Positions 1 through 5,722 of a stretch of DNA of 11,314 bases are shown here, in pieces. A model generated the notes under the pieces. That model did not search any database. It was given only the letters and a program-made list of their open reading frames with translations, and was not told where the DNA came from. Each line of letters opens with the position of its first letter. Within the stretch, counting starts at the first letter, position 1. The DNA comes from Acidimicrobiaceae bacterium (GTDB lineage Bacteria; Actinomycetota; Acidimicrobiia; Acidimicrobiales; UBA8190), in contig DMNK01000011.1 in assembly GCA_003453695.1 (NCBI GenBank), positions 47,851 through 59,164 of the forward strand, read 5' to 3'. Both the position numbers and the translations under genes were made by a program.

Positions 1-2
1 TG

Positions 3-377
3 AGCCCGGTCATGAACTTCCGCCGCCAGACCACCCAGCCCGTCGAGCTCTCGGGCCGGCGGATCGACGCCGACGAGAAGGTGGTGTTCTTCCACGTCTC
101 GGCCAACCGGGACGAGGCGGTGTTCGGGGACCCTCAGCGCTTCGACGTCACCCGCTCCCCCAACCCCCACATGGCCTTCGGCGGAGGGGGCCCGCACTTC
201 TGTCTCGGGGCCAACCTGGCCCGGATGGAGATCCGCGTGATGTTCGAGCACCTTCTCGACCGCATGCCGGAGATCGAGCCCGCCGGTTCGCCCGAGCGCC
301 TACGGTCCCGCTTCATCAACGGTGTGAAGCACCTGCCGGTCCGCTTCCCGCCGGCGCAGCGACGCCGCCCCGCCTGA
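3..377 (+). CDS. Cytochrome P450, C-terminal part (5' end outside window)
   Basis: Haem-thiolate monooxygenase, cut by the left edge; the reading frame is open from base 3. The visible part holds the end of the P450 fold. The haem-binding loop reads [11 protein letters not shown], and the cysteine that ligates the haem iron is encoded at 201-203. Upstream are the SANRDEAVF and DPxRFD segments typical of bacterial P450s, and downstream is a PERLRSxFINGxKHLPV ending. That ending and the PNPHxxFGGGG context resemble the actinobacterial CYP125/CYP124/CYP142 clan, which oxidises sterol side chains and branched lipids. The substrate cannot be read from this fragment. Partner ferredoxin and reductase genes are not in view. 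The TGA stop at 375-377 overlaps an ATG of a mini-ORF that leads into the TetR gene, so the two genes are probably co-transcribed. The family call is firm; the subfamily is inference. Confidence 0.93.
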   Translation, partial: SPVMNFRRQTTQPVELSGRRIDADEKVVFFHVSANRDEAVFGDPQRFDVTRSPNPHMAFGGGGPHFCLGANLARMEIRVMFEHLLDRMPEIEPAGSPERLRSRFINGVKHLPVRFPPAQRRRPA

Positions 378-426
378 TGCCGAGGTCCGGTTACCCGATG
401 CCGAGGTCCGGCACCTGATGCCGAGG
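374..426 (+). repeat. Imperfect tandem repeat, about 2.5 units of 20-21 bp, spanning the TetR start
   Basis: The core GATGCCGAGG occurs at 376-385, 397-406 and 417-426. The first two copies continue identically with TCCGG. Each unit carries an ATG followed by CCGAGG, so the start region of the TetR gene (ATG CCG AGG) has been copied upstream of itself. The GAGG of each unit also sits 11-12 nt before the ATG of the next and could act as a weak ribosome binding site. Units 1 and 2 are 21 bp apart and units 2 and 3 are 20 bp apart, which places the upstream ATGs in a different frame from the TetR start. Confidence 0.85.
377..418 (+). CDS. 13-codon mini-ORF linking P450 and TetR (possible coupling peptide)
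   Basis: It begins at ATG 377-379, which shares its A with the P450 stop TGA (TGATG). It ends at TGA 416-418, whose A is the first base of the TetR ATG (again TGATG). It would encode [13 protein letters not shown], an internal duplication created by the 21-bp repeat. An internal ATG at 398 is in the same frame. The geometry suits re-initiation by ribosomes passing from P450 to TetR, with the peptide itself probably unimportant. It may be only a by-product of the repeat, and expression is unproven. Confidence 0.3.
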   Translation: MPRSGYPMPRSGT

Positions 427-1041
427 CGCAGCCCCGACGAGCTCAAAGAGGTCATCCGCGACTTCCGCCGCGACCAGATCATCGACGTGGCCCGGCGGCT
501 GTTCGGCGAGCGGGGCACCACCGAGGTGTCGATGGACGAGATCGCCGCCGAGGCGGAGGTGGCCCGCTCGACCGTCTACGTCTACTTCGCCAACCGCGAC
601 GAGTTGCTGCGCGCCTGCCTGAAGCGGATGTACGGCCAGTTGCAGGACGCCATCGTGGCCCAATGGGAGACCGAGAGGGATCCCGAGGCGCGCCTGCGCG
701 CCATCATCCGGGGGCTGTTGGCCCGGATCGACGACAACCCGGCCTTCTTCCGGCTGGCCATGGCCGTGCACGCTTCCGCCAACGACACCGGGGCGGCCGT
801 CGACGCCGAACTGGCGACGATCGGGCTGGACATGGCCCGGCTGCTCGAAGACGTCATGACCGAAGGAATCAGCGAGGGGCTGTTCGCCGACGTCGAGCCG
901 GCACGGGCCGCCGCCTTCATCGGCCAGCAGGTGTACGGGGCCATGTCGGTACGGGCCGGTGAACCGGCTCCGTTGCCGCTCGAGGAAGCCGTGGACGAGC
1001 TGAGCACCTTTCTGTTGAGCGGCTTGCGGCGACGGGCCTGA
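418..1041 (+). CDS. TetR/AcrR family transcriptional regulator
   Basis: One-component repressor-type regulator of 207 residues, the usual length for TetR proteins. The N-terminal DNA-binding part runs from about residue 16 to 65. It contains [17 protein letters not shown], then the helix-turn-helix [21 protein letters not shown] (about 38-57) and the NRDELL cap that is standard for the family. Residues from about 75 onward form the variable helical ligand and dimerisation domain, so the inducer cannot be predicted. The ATG at 418 was chosen because the conserved N-terminus starts shortly after it; only a weak GAGG lies upstream. It directly follows the P450 gene with overlapping codons, so it probably controls that operon in response to a P450 substrate or product, which is inference. 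No clear palindromic operator is visible in the short upstream gap. Confidence 0.93.
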   Translation: MPRRSPDELKEVIRDFRRDQIIDVARRLFGERGTTEVSMDEIAAEAEVARSTVYVYFANRDELLRACLKRMYGQLQDAIVAQWETERDPEARLRAIIRGLLARIDDNPAFFRLAMAVHASANDTGAAVDAELATIGLDMARLLEDVMTEGISEGLFADVEPARAAAFIGQQVYGAMSVRAGEPAPLPLEEAVDELSTFLLSGLRRRA

Positions 1042-1087
1042 GAGCGCCCGCTGCCGCCCGCCCGCTCACGGCCACCGCACCGGATCC

Positions 1088-1675
1088 TCAACCGGCCGCG
1101 TGGACCGGCGTGGACGTCCGGGCCCGGCGGTCGGGGATCTCGCACAGGCCGTCCGAGCCGATGTTGAGGGCGTGGTTGGTCATGTTGTAGACGTGCTCGC
1201 TGGCGACGAGCCAGACGATGTCGCAGATCTCCCGCTCGCTGTAGTGGCCGGCCAGCCGGGCGAAGGTCTCGCCATCGACCCGCTTGGTGGCGGTCACCTC
1301 GATGGCGTAGTCCAAGGCGGCGCGCTCGGCGTCGCTGAACAGCGGGCTGCTGCGGTAGCCGGGCAGGGCGTCGATGCGGGCGACGTCCTCGGGCGACTTC
1401 TTCGTGGCGTACCACCTCGAGGTGTCCATGCAGAAGGCGCACCCGTTGATGGCGGCCACCTGCTGGCGCAGCAGCACGGCGGTGTGGGGCGACAGCTCGA
1501 GCTTCTTGTCCAGGCGGGAGACCTTGCCGTAGAAGGACAGGAAGGCGTTGGGCATGCGCGCCGAGAAGACGGCGATGGGCGTGGACACCTTGCCGAACTG
1601 CTTGCGGGTGAAGAAGTACACGGCCCGGAGCAGCAGACCCTTGGGCTTCTCCACCGGAGCGAGGAATGGGGCCAT
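1088..1675 (-). CDS. Carboxymuconolactone decarboxylase (CMD)/AhpD-like protein
   Basis: A 195-residue cytoplasmic protein of the CMD/AhpD all-helical fold. The signature is NGCAFCMDTSRWYA at residues 77-90, with the CxxC pair at C79 and C82. In AhpD a CxxC-xxx-H motif supports alkylhydroperoxidase activity. Here the histidine position is serine (S86), as in a subgroup with NGCxFC(M/I)D motifs, so peroxidase activity is uncertain. The conserved C-terminal part, YSEREICDIVWLVASEHVYN at about 143-162, also fits the family. The start ATG at 1675-1673 is fixed by an excellent site, GAAAGGAGG, six bases upstream. The gene diverges from an ECF41-type sigma factor, and CMD proteins are among the known genomic partners of ECF41 factors. 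A matching ECF41-type promoter lies in the shared intergenic region. A role in oxidative or electrophile stress is inference. Confidence 0.92.
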   Translation of the reverse strand: MAPFLAPVEKPKGLLLRAVYFFTRKQFGKVSTPIAVFSARMPNAFLSFYGKVSRLDKKLELSPHTAVLLRQQVAAINGCAFCMDTSRWYATKKSPEDVARIDALPGYRSSPLFSDAERAALDYAIEVTATKRVDGETFARLAGHYSEREICDIVWLVASEHVYNMTNHALNIGSDGLCEIPDRRARTSTPVHAAG

Positions 1676-1681
1676 CTCCGG

Positions 1682-1690
1682 CCTCCTTTC
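1682..1690 (-). promoter_or_regulatory. Strong ribosome binding site of the CMD gene
   Basis: On the minus strand the sequence reads GAAAGGAGG, with a six-base spacer to the ATG at 1675-1673. It is nearly a perfect anti-16S match and supports this start for the CMD gene. Confidence 0.85.
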
Positions 1691-1716
1691 GTGTCGGTCG
1701 TACCGGTTCTCCCCCT

Positions 1717-1745
1717 AGGACCCGCCGGCGCCCGGCGCTGTGACA
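1717..1745 (-). promoter_or_regulatory. ECF41/SigJ-type promoter of the CMD gene
   Basis: On the minus strand, TGTCACA lies at 1745-1739, followed by exactly 16 bases and then GGTCCT at 1722-1717. Published ECF41 promoters, as I recall them, have a -35 of TGTCACA and a -10 of CGTC. The motif given for the M. tuberculosis homologue SigJ is GTCACA-N16-CGTCCT, so here only the first base of the -10 differs. Transcription would start near 1710, giving a leader of about 35 nt that includes the strong ribosome binding site. The sigma factor gene is the divergent neighbour. Confidence 0.7.
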
Positions 1746-1783
1746 CCCAATCGCCTCACAATCCCCGTGCACCGGCGGCCTCT

Positions 1784-1812
1784 CGTCACATCGAGACCTC
1801 CCGCCGGGTCGC
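1784..1812 (+). promoter_or_regulatory. ECF41/SigJ-type autoregulatory promoter of the sigma factor gene
   Basis: CGTCACA lies at 1784-1790, followed by exactly 16 bases and GGTCGC at 1807-1812. The hexamer GTCACA, the spacer length and the GGTC core are the same as in the opposing promoter for the CMD gene, and the two -35 boxes are 38 bp apart. The -10 matches the SigJ motif CGTCCT only in its GTC core, so it may be the weaker of the pair. Transcription would begin near 1818, about 40 nt before the sigma start codon. Confidence 0.6.
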
Positions 1813-1841
1813 CTCGGTGACGGGTGGGCGAGAAGGATGGC

Positions 1842-1848
1842 AAGGAGG
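1842..1848 (+). promoter_or_regulatory. Ribosome binding site that fixes the sigma factor start
   Basis: AAGGAGG lies nine bases before ATG 1858. An in-frame upstream ATG at 1837 would place this site inside the coding region, and the ATG at 1849 abuts it, so 1858 is the preferred start. Confidence 0.75.
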
Positions 1849-1857
1849 ATGGGCCAG

Positions 1858-2745
1858 ATGAGCGAGAGCGATTGGCTCCTAGGGCGCTTCGAGGAGCAGC
1901 GTCCGAAGCTGCGAGCGGTCGCCTACCGGATGCTGGGCTCGCTGGCCGAAGCCGACGACGCCCTGCAGGACGCCTGGGTGCGGGTGAGCCGGGCGGGGGC
2001 GGACGACGTCGAGAACCTGGGGGCGTGGATGACCACCATCGTCGCCCGCGTCTGTCTGAACATGATCCGGTCCCGGAACGTGAGGAAGGAAGAGCCGCTC
2101 GAGGCCCGCCTGCCCGATCCCATCGTGCTCCCGGAGGGAGCAGCCGAGCCCGAAGAGGAAGCGGTGCTGGCCGACTCCGTCGGTCTTGCGCTCCAGATCG
2201 TGCTCGAAACCCTGTCGCCGTCCGAGCGGCTGGCGTTCGTCCTCCACGACATGTTCGACCTCCCCTTCGAGGAGATCGCCCCCATGGTGGGGAAGTCCAC
2301 CGACGCCGCCCGTCAGCTCGCCAGCCGCGCCCGCCGGCGCGTGAAAGGTGCCGGGCCGCCCGAGGCCGAGCCCGACCGTCACCGTCAGCGAGCCGTGGTG
2401 GACGCCTTCTTCGCCGCGGCGCGAGGTGGTGACTTGACGTCGCTGGTCGCCTTGCTCCATCCCGACGTGGTGCTGCGGGCCGACTTGAGCCCCGGGCGCC
2501 CGTCGGCGTCGAGGGTGGTACGCGGTGCGGAGGCCGTCGCCCGGCAGGCGCGCATCGGGGCCGACCCTGCGGCGATCGTCCTCCCCGCCCTGGTCAACGG
2601 CGCTGCCGGCGCCGTCGTCACCCTGGAGGGCCGCCCTCACGTCCTCATGGCGTTCACCGTCGCCGAAGGGAAGATCGTGGAGATCGACATCATCGGCGAC
2701 CCGCAGCGGGTCGGGAAGGTGGCGGCTTCGGTCCTCGCCGGCTGA
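1858..2745 (+). CDS. ECF sigma factor, ECF41/SigJ type with C-terminal SnoaL-like domain
   Basis: Alternative sigma factor of 295 residues, directing RNA polymerase to a small stress regulon. Region 2 spans about residues 8-75, with LRAVAYRMLGSLAEADDALQDAW matching the SigJ/ECF41 type. The region 2-4 linker carries RLPDPIVLPE (84-93), which resembles the conserved linker motif of this group. Region 4 covers about 108-165, with the DLPFEEIAPMVGKSTDAARQ helix-turn-helix. A SnoaL/NTF2-like domain follows at about 178-292, ending in IIGDPQRVGKV, the counterpart of the NPDKL-type motif. In ECF41 proteins this fused domain modulates activity in place of a separate anti-sigma factor, and no anti-sigma gene is present here. 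The start at 1858 is preferred over 1837 on ribosome binding site spacing. The divergent CMD gene and the paired promoters are the classical ECF41 arrangement. Confidence 0.94.
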   Translation: MSESDWLLGRFEEQRPKLRAVAYRMLGSLAEADDALQDAWVRVSRAGADDVENLGAWMTTIVARVCLNMIRSRNVRKEEPLEARLPDPIVLPEGAAEPEEEAVLADSVGLALQIVLETLSPSERLAFVLHDMFDLPFEEIAPMVGKSTDAARQLASRARRRVKGAGPPEAEPDRHRQRAVVDAFFAAARGGDLTSLVALLHPDVVLRADLSPGRPSASRVVRGAEAVARQARIGADPAAIVLPALVNGAAGAVVTLEGRPHVLMAFTVAEGKIVEIDIIGDPQRVGKVAASVLAG

Positions 2746-2785
2746 AGGCGACAGCCAGCCCCTCACCCGTCTAGACCGATGGCCC

Positions 2786-3850
2786 GTGACGGCGGTCCTC
2801 GTGGTCCTGGCAGTCGGTTTCGCCTACAGCATCGGTGCCCACTACACGGGCGCCTGCATGGGGATGCCCCACGCGCTCAACGCCATCTCGGCCCGCCGAG
2901 CGCTGATCGTCATGGCGCCCCTCGCCCTCCTGGGTGCCACCGTCGCCAGCCACGGCGTCGAGCACACCGTCGGCCGCGGGCTCATCGGCGGGGCCGGGCT
3001 GTCGGTGCCGGGACTCGTCATCGTCGTAGGGGTGGCGTTCGGGTTGACCAGCCTGTTCAACCGACTGCGCACACCGACGTCGACCATCCAGATCGTGGTG
3101 TTCAGTGCCGTGGGTGCCGGGCTGGCAGCCGGCCTCGGCATCCAGTGGAACCACATCGCCGAGCTGGCGGTGATCTGGGTGACCGCCCCTCTCGCCGCCG
3201 CCGCCCTCGGGTACCTGTTCACGAAGGTGCTCGACCTCGTCCCTTCGGTAGGCGTCGAGTCGCACGACCGGGCCGAGAACCTGGCCATGGTGGCGCTCGA
3301 GGGCCCGGTCCCGATCACCTCCGAGGACAGCGGGGCGGGACGGGCCGGCACGGCTGCCACCGCCGGAGGGTGGTTGGGGGCGGCGCTCGTGCTCGTGGGG
3401 GCGCTCGCCTCGTTCACGATGGGGGGCAACGACGTTGCCAACGCCACGGGCTCGCTGGTGGGCACCCGCATCCTGGGGCCGCTCGCCGCCGGCCTCGTGG
3501 GCGGCCTCGGGATCGCCGCCGGCGTGCTGACCTGGGGACGGCCCTTGCTCCGCAGGGTCGCCTTCGACATCGTGAGCGTCGACCGGCCCATGGCCACCGC
3601 CGCCCAGCTCGTGCAGGCGGCCGTGGTGTTGAGCGCGGTCGCCTTCGGGTTCTTCACCTCCATGAACCAGGCGCTCGTGGGAGCCATGGGCGGTGCCGGC
3701 GTGGCCCGGGGACGCCAGTCCGTCCACGCCTCGACTCTCCTGGACATCGTCCGGGCCTGGGTCATCGGGCCGGGGGCCGGGATCACCCTGGGCTTCGCCT
3801 TCACCCGGCTGGCCCTGTCCGTCGCCGGGAGCCACTACCTCGTCGCCTGA
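2786..3850 (+). CDS. PiT family-like inorganic phosphate/anion permease
   Basis: Integral membrane permease of 354 residues with about ten hydrophobic segments, related to PiT (Pi:H+ or metal-phosphate symporter) proteins. The second half carries the clear PiT signature GGNDVANATGSLVGT at 213-227. The first half has GAHYTGACMGMPHA at 17-30 in the equivalent place, so the Asn-Asp pair of the first inverted repeat is absent. The PxST-type motif survives as TPTST at 96-100, but its second copy is changed to TSMNQ (291-295). A soluble loop of about 35 residues (about 157-193) joins the halves. GTG 2786 is the first usable start in this frame; it has no good ribosome binding site and lies 40 bases after the sigma stop, suggesting co-transcription. 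Actual transport of phosphate is inference, given the altered first motif. Confidence 0.85.
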   Translation: MTAVLVVLAVGFAYSIGAHYTGACMGMPHALNAISARRALIVMAPLALLGATVASHGVEHTVGRGLIGGAGLSVPGLVIVVGVAFGLTSLFNRLRTPTSTIQIVVFSAVGAGLAAGLGIQWNHIAELAVIWVTAPLAAAALGYLFTKVLDLVPSVGVESHDRAENLAMVALEGPVPITSEDSGAGRAGTAATAGGWLGAALVLVGALASFTMGGNDVANATGSLVGTRILGPLAAGLVGGLGIAAGVLTWGRPLLRRVAFDIVSVDRPMATAAQLVQAAVVLSAVAFGFFTSMNQALVGAMGGAGVARGRQSVHASTLLDIVRAWVIGPGAGITLGFAFTRLALSVAGSHYLVA

Positions 3851-3854
3851 TCGA

Positions 3855-3877
3855 CGGGGGAAGGCAAGATTTTCCCG
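3855..3877 (+). terminator. Possible hairpin after the permease gene
   Basis: CGGGGGAA (3855-3862) can pair with TTTTCCCG (3870-3877) around a 7-nt loop, giving eight pairs of which two are G-U. It starts four bases after the permease stop. No T tract follows, so it is at best a weak or factor-assisted terminator, or an mRNA end-stabilising stem. Confidence 0.3.
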
Positions 3878-3916
3878 GGACGTCGTCGATCCGGGTCTGT
3901 CCCGTGCGTCGATGAG

Positions 3917-4235
3917 GGTGCAGGCGCCACCGGGGAGATCGTCGGCCTGTACGACCTCCTCGTGCAGGCATGGCCCTCGCCGGTGGTGGCCCTCAACCGT
4001 GCCGTGGCCATCGGCTTCGCCGACGGGCCCGAAGCCGGCCTCGCTGCTCTGGACCTGCTCGCCGCCGAGGCGGTGTTGGCGTCCGACAGCTACCTGGCTT
4101 CTTCGCGCGCCGAGTTCATGAGGTCTCGGACGCACGGACGAGGCTCGGCTCGCCTACGAAGAAGCACGCATGCTCTCGGAGAACTCGGTCGAGCGCGAGT
4201 TCCTGGCCGACCGCCTGCGCAGCATCGGAGGCTGA
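3917..4235 (+). pseudogene. Frameshifted C-terminal remnant of an ECF42-type sigma factor
   Basis: Only the last ~105 residues of what is normally a protein of about 400 residues can be recognised. The frame through 4121-4123 encodes GEIVGLYDLLVQAWPSPVVA, then LNRAVAIGFADGPEAGLAAL and RAEFMR. This is the TPR-like C-terminal module of ECF42 (DUF6596-type) sigma factors. At 4124 the frame must shift by +1 (one extra base or two lost). After that the family pattern resumes with LGRTDEARLAYEEARMLSEN and EREFLADRLRSIGG, ending at TGA 4233-4235. Sigma regions 2 and 4 are missing and no start codon with a ribosome binding site precedes it. The left boundary is approximate. It is most likely a decayed leftover of a deletion; a base-call error could explain the frameshift but not the missing 5' part. 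Confidence 0.82.
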
Positions 4236-4371
4236 CCCCGGCGCGGCGCGCCCGGCGTCGGTGGCCCCGCCCTTGGGAAACCCAAAGGATGCGCACAGCC
4301 GTCGCCGAGGCGGCCCTCCGACACTTGTCGGTGACAGCCGCCATGCGGCCTGAGCCCGGGAAGGAGCGGCC
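4236..4371 (+). promoter_or_regulatory. Upstream region of the protease gene with inverted repeat and ribosome binding site
   Basis: This non-coding stretch holds two small dyads. One is TTGGG-AAA-CCCAA at 4273-4285. The other is a perfect six-base inverted repeat, CCGACA-CT-TGTCGG, at 4318-4331, 40 bases before the next ATG, which could be an operator or a leader hairpin. GGGAAGGAG at 4358-4366 is a strong ribosome binding site five bases before ATG 4372. No convincing -10/-35 pair was found. Confidence 0.4.
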
Positions 4372-5697
4372 ATGCACGAGCAGCCCCGACGACACGACAT
4401 CGGCGACGACGAGGCCACAGGTGGCGTTTGCACTGCGCTGCTCGACCGCCCGGCGACAGACGACACCGCCGGTGCCGGGCGCAGCGGTCAGCCCGGTTGG
4501 CCCCCGCCGCTCGGCAGCGCGGGCGGCGGCGGTTGGCCACCCCCCTCCACGGTTCCGCCCTGGGCGGCGCCACCACCTCCGTACCGGCGCCCTCCCCGGC
4601 CGTGGCTGCGGATCTTCGCCGCCGCCTCGATGGCCGGGCTGGCACTGGCCAGCGGGATCCTGGGCTTCGTCATCGGCAACCACCCCGGCACGGCCACCAC
4701 GGGTACGGTCAGCCCGTCCGGCTCGACGGGCAGCCCACAGGGGTCGGGAGCGTCCCCGTCGGGCTCGACGGGCAACGGCGACCTCGCCTCCGGCGTCGAC
4801 AAGTGGGTGGTCGACATCAACACCGTGCTCGGCTACCAGAGCGCTCAGGCGGCCGGGACCGGCATCGTCCTCACCTCGACGGGTGAGGTGCTGACCAACA
4901 ACCACGTGATCGAGGGGGCCACTCAGATCAGCGTCACGGACGTCGGCAACGGCCACACCTACAGCGCCACCGTGGTCGGGACCGACGCCTCGGCCGACGT
5001 CGCCGTGCTGCAGCTCTCGGGTGCGTCCGGCCTCGTCACCGCCAGCGTGGGTCGCTCGGCGAACCTCGTCGTGGGCGACGTCGTCACCGCCTTCGGGAAC
5101 GCCGGGGGCGTCGGGGGGACCCCCAGCCAGTCGAGCGGAGCGGTGACGGCGCTCGACCAACAGGTCACCGCCTCCGACTCGTTGTCGGGCGCTTCGGAGC
5201 AGCTGTCGGGGATGATCCAGACCAGCGCCTCGCTGCAGCCCGGTGACTCAGGCGGGCCCCTCGTCGACTCGGCAGGGAGGGTGGTCGGCATCGACACCGC
5301 CGGCTCGAGCGGATTTCAGTTCCAATCGGGCTCGAGCGCCAACTTCGCCATCCCCATCGACACCGCCCTGCAGATCGCCAGGCAGATCGAATCGGGCCAG
5401 TCGTCCTCGACGGTGCACATCGGGTCGGCTGCCCTCCTGGGCGTCGGCGTCACGTCGGCCGGCGGCAACGGCGCGTTGGTGGAGAACGTGATCGCCTCCT
5501 CGCCGGCTGCAGCGGCGGGACTGCAGCCCGGTGACGTCATCGACTCCTTGAACGGTCAGGACGTGAGCTCGCCGACCGACCTGTCCAGGGTGATGGAGGG
5601 CATGCGGCCCGGAGCCGAGACCCAGGTGGGATGGGTGGACGAGTCGGGTCAGCAGCACACCGCCGCTGTCCGGCTGGCGACGGGACCGCCGGCGTGA
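4372..5697 (+). CDS. Membrane-anchored trypsin-like serine protease with PDZ domain (PepA/HtrA-like)
   Basis: Envelope protease of 441 residues. Residues 1-78 form a cytoplasmic, proline/glycine-rich tail; about 79-103 is a single transmembrane helix without a cleavage site. A Ser/Gly/Thr-rich linker (about 104-138) leads to the chymotrypsin-fold domain outside the membrane. The catalytic triad is visible: H178 in TNNHVIEG, D209 in ADVAVLQL and S293 in PGDSGGPL. A PDZ domain follows (about 354-436), with LGVGV and AGLQPGDVIDSLNG. The GDSGG version, the STVHIG junction and the GPPA C-terminus closely resemble mycobacterial PepA (Rv0125) rather than classical DegP, which has GNSGG. A role in quality control or processing of cell-envelope proteins is inferred from the family. 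The start is well supported by GGGAAGGAG. The gene is monocistronic by its surroundings: decayed sigma remnant before, convergent gene after. Confidence 0.94.
   Translation: MHEQPRRHDIGDDEATGGVCTALLDRPATDDTAGAGRSGQPGWPPPLGSAGGGGWPPPSTVPPWAAPPPPYRRPPRPWLRIFAAASMAGLALASGILGFVIGNHPGTATTGTVSPSGSTGSPQGSGASPSGSTGNGDLASGVDKWVVDINTVLGYQSAQAAGTGIVLTSTGEVLTNNHVIEGATQISVTDVGNGHTYSATVVGTDASADVAVLQLSGASGLVTASVGRSANLVVGDVVTAFGNAGGVGGTPSQSSGAVTALDQQVTASDSLSGASEQLSGMIQTSASLQPGDSGGPLVDSAGRVVGIDTAGSSGFQFQSGSSANFAIPIDTALQIARQIESGQSSSTVHIGSAALLGVGVTSAGGNGALVENVIASSPAAAAGLQPGDVIDSLNGQDVSSPTDLSRVMEGMRPGAETQVGWVDESGQQHTAAVRLATGPPA
4713..4774 (+). repeat. In-frame 20-bp direct repeat in the protease linker
   Basis: The 20-bp blocks at 4713-4732 and 4755-4774 are identical except for one base and are spaced by 42 bp (14 codons). 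Each encodes SPSGSTG within the disordered extracellular linker between the membrane helix and the protease domain. It is a likely source of linker length variation between strains. Confidence 0.75.
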
Positions 5698-5722
5698 GCG
5701 GGGACGCCCAGGCGGGCGCCGG

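Noticed and set aside
1042..1087. Terminator between convergent TetR and CMD genes
   Set aside because: The GAGCG...CGCTC pairing encloses a long loop and lacks a T tract, and no stable compact stem was found.
582..1772. Minus-strand frame of 396 codons covering CMD and TetR
   Set aside because: It is an alternative frame across two genes with strong family matches and has no recognisable domain.
1837..1857. Upstream in-frame ATGs (1837, 1849) as the sigma factor start
   Set aside because: The AAGGAGG ribosome binding site at 1842-1848 would fall inside or against these starts, while it is correctly spaced for ATG 1858, and the extra residues are not family-like.
2525..2785. Permease extended upstream over the 3' end of the sigma gene
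   Set aside because: This part overlaps the well-conserved SnoaL-like domain in another frame and has the arginine/proline-rich composition of an out-of-frame GC-rich reading. The hydrophobic N-terminus begins at GTG 2786.
5698..5722. Terminator between the protease and tag genes
   Set aside because: Only a 5-bp stem (CGCCC/GGGCG at 5705-5718) without a T tract is present, which is expected by chance at this base composition.
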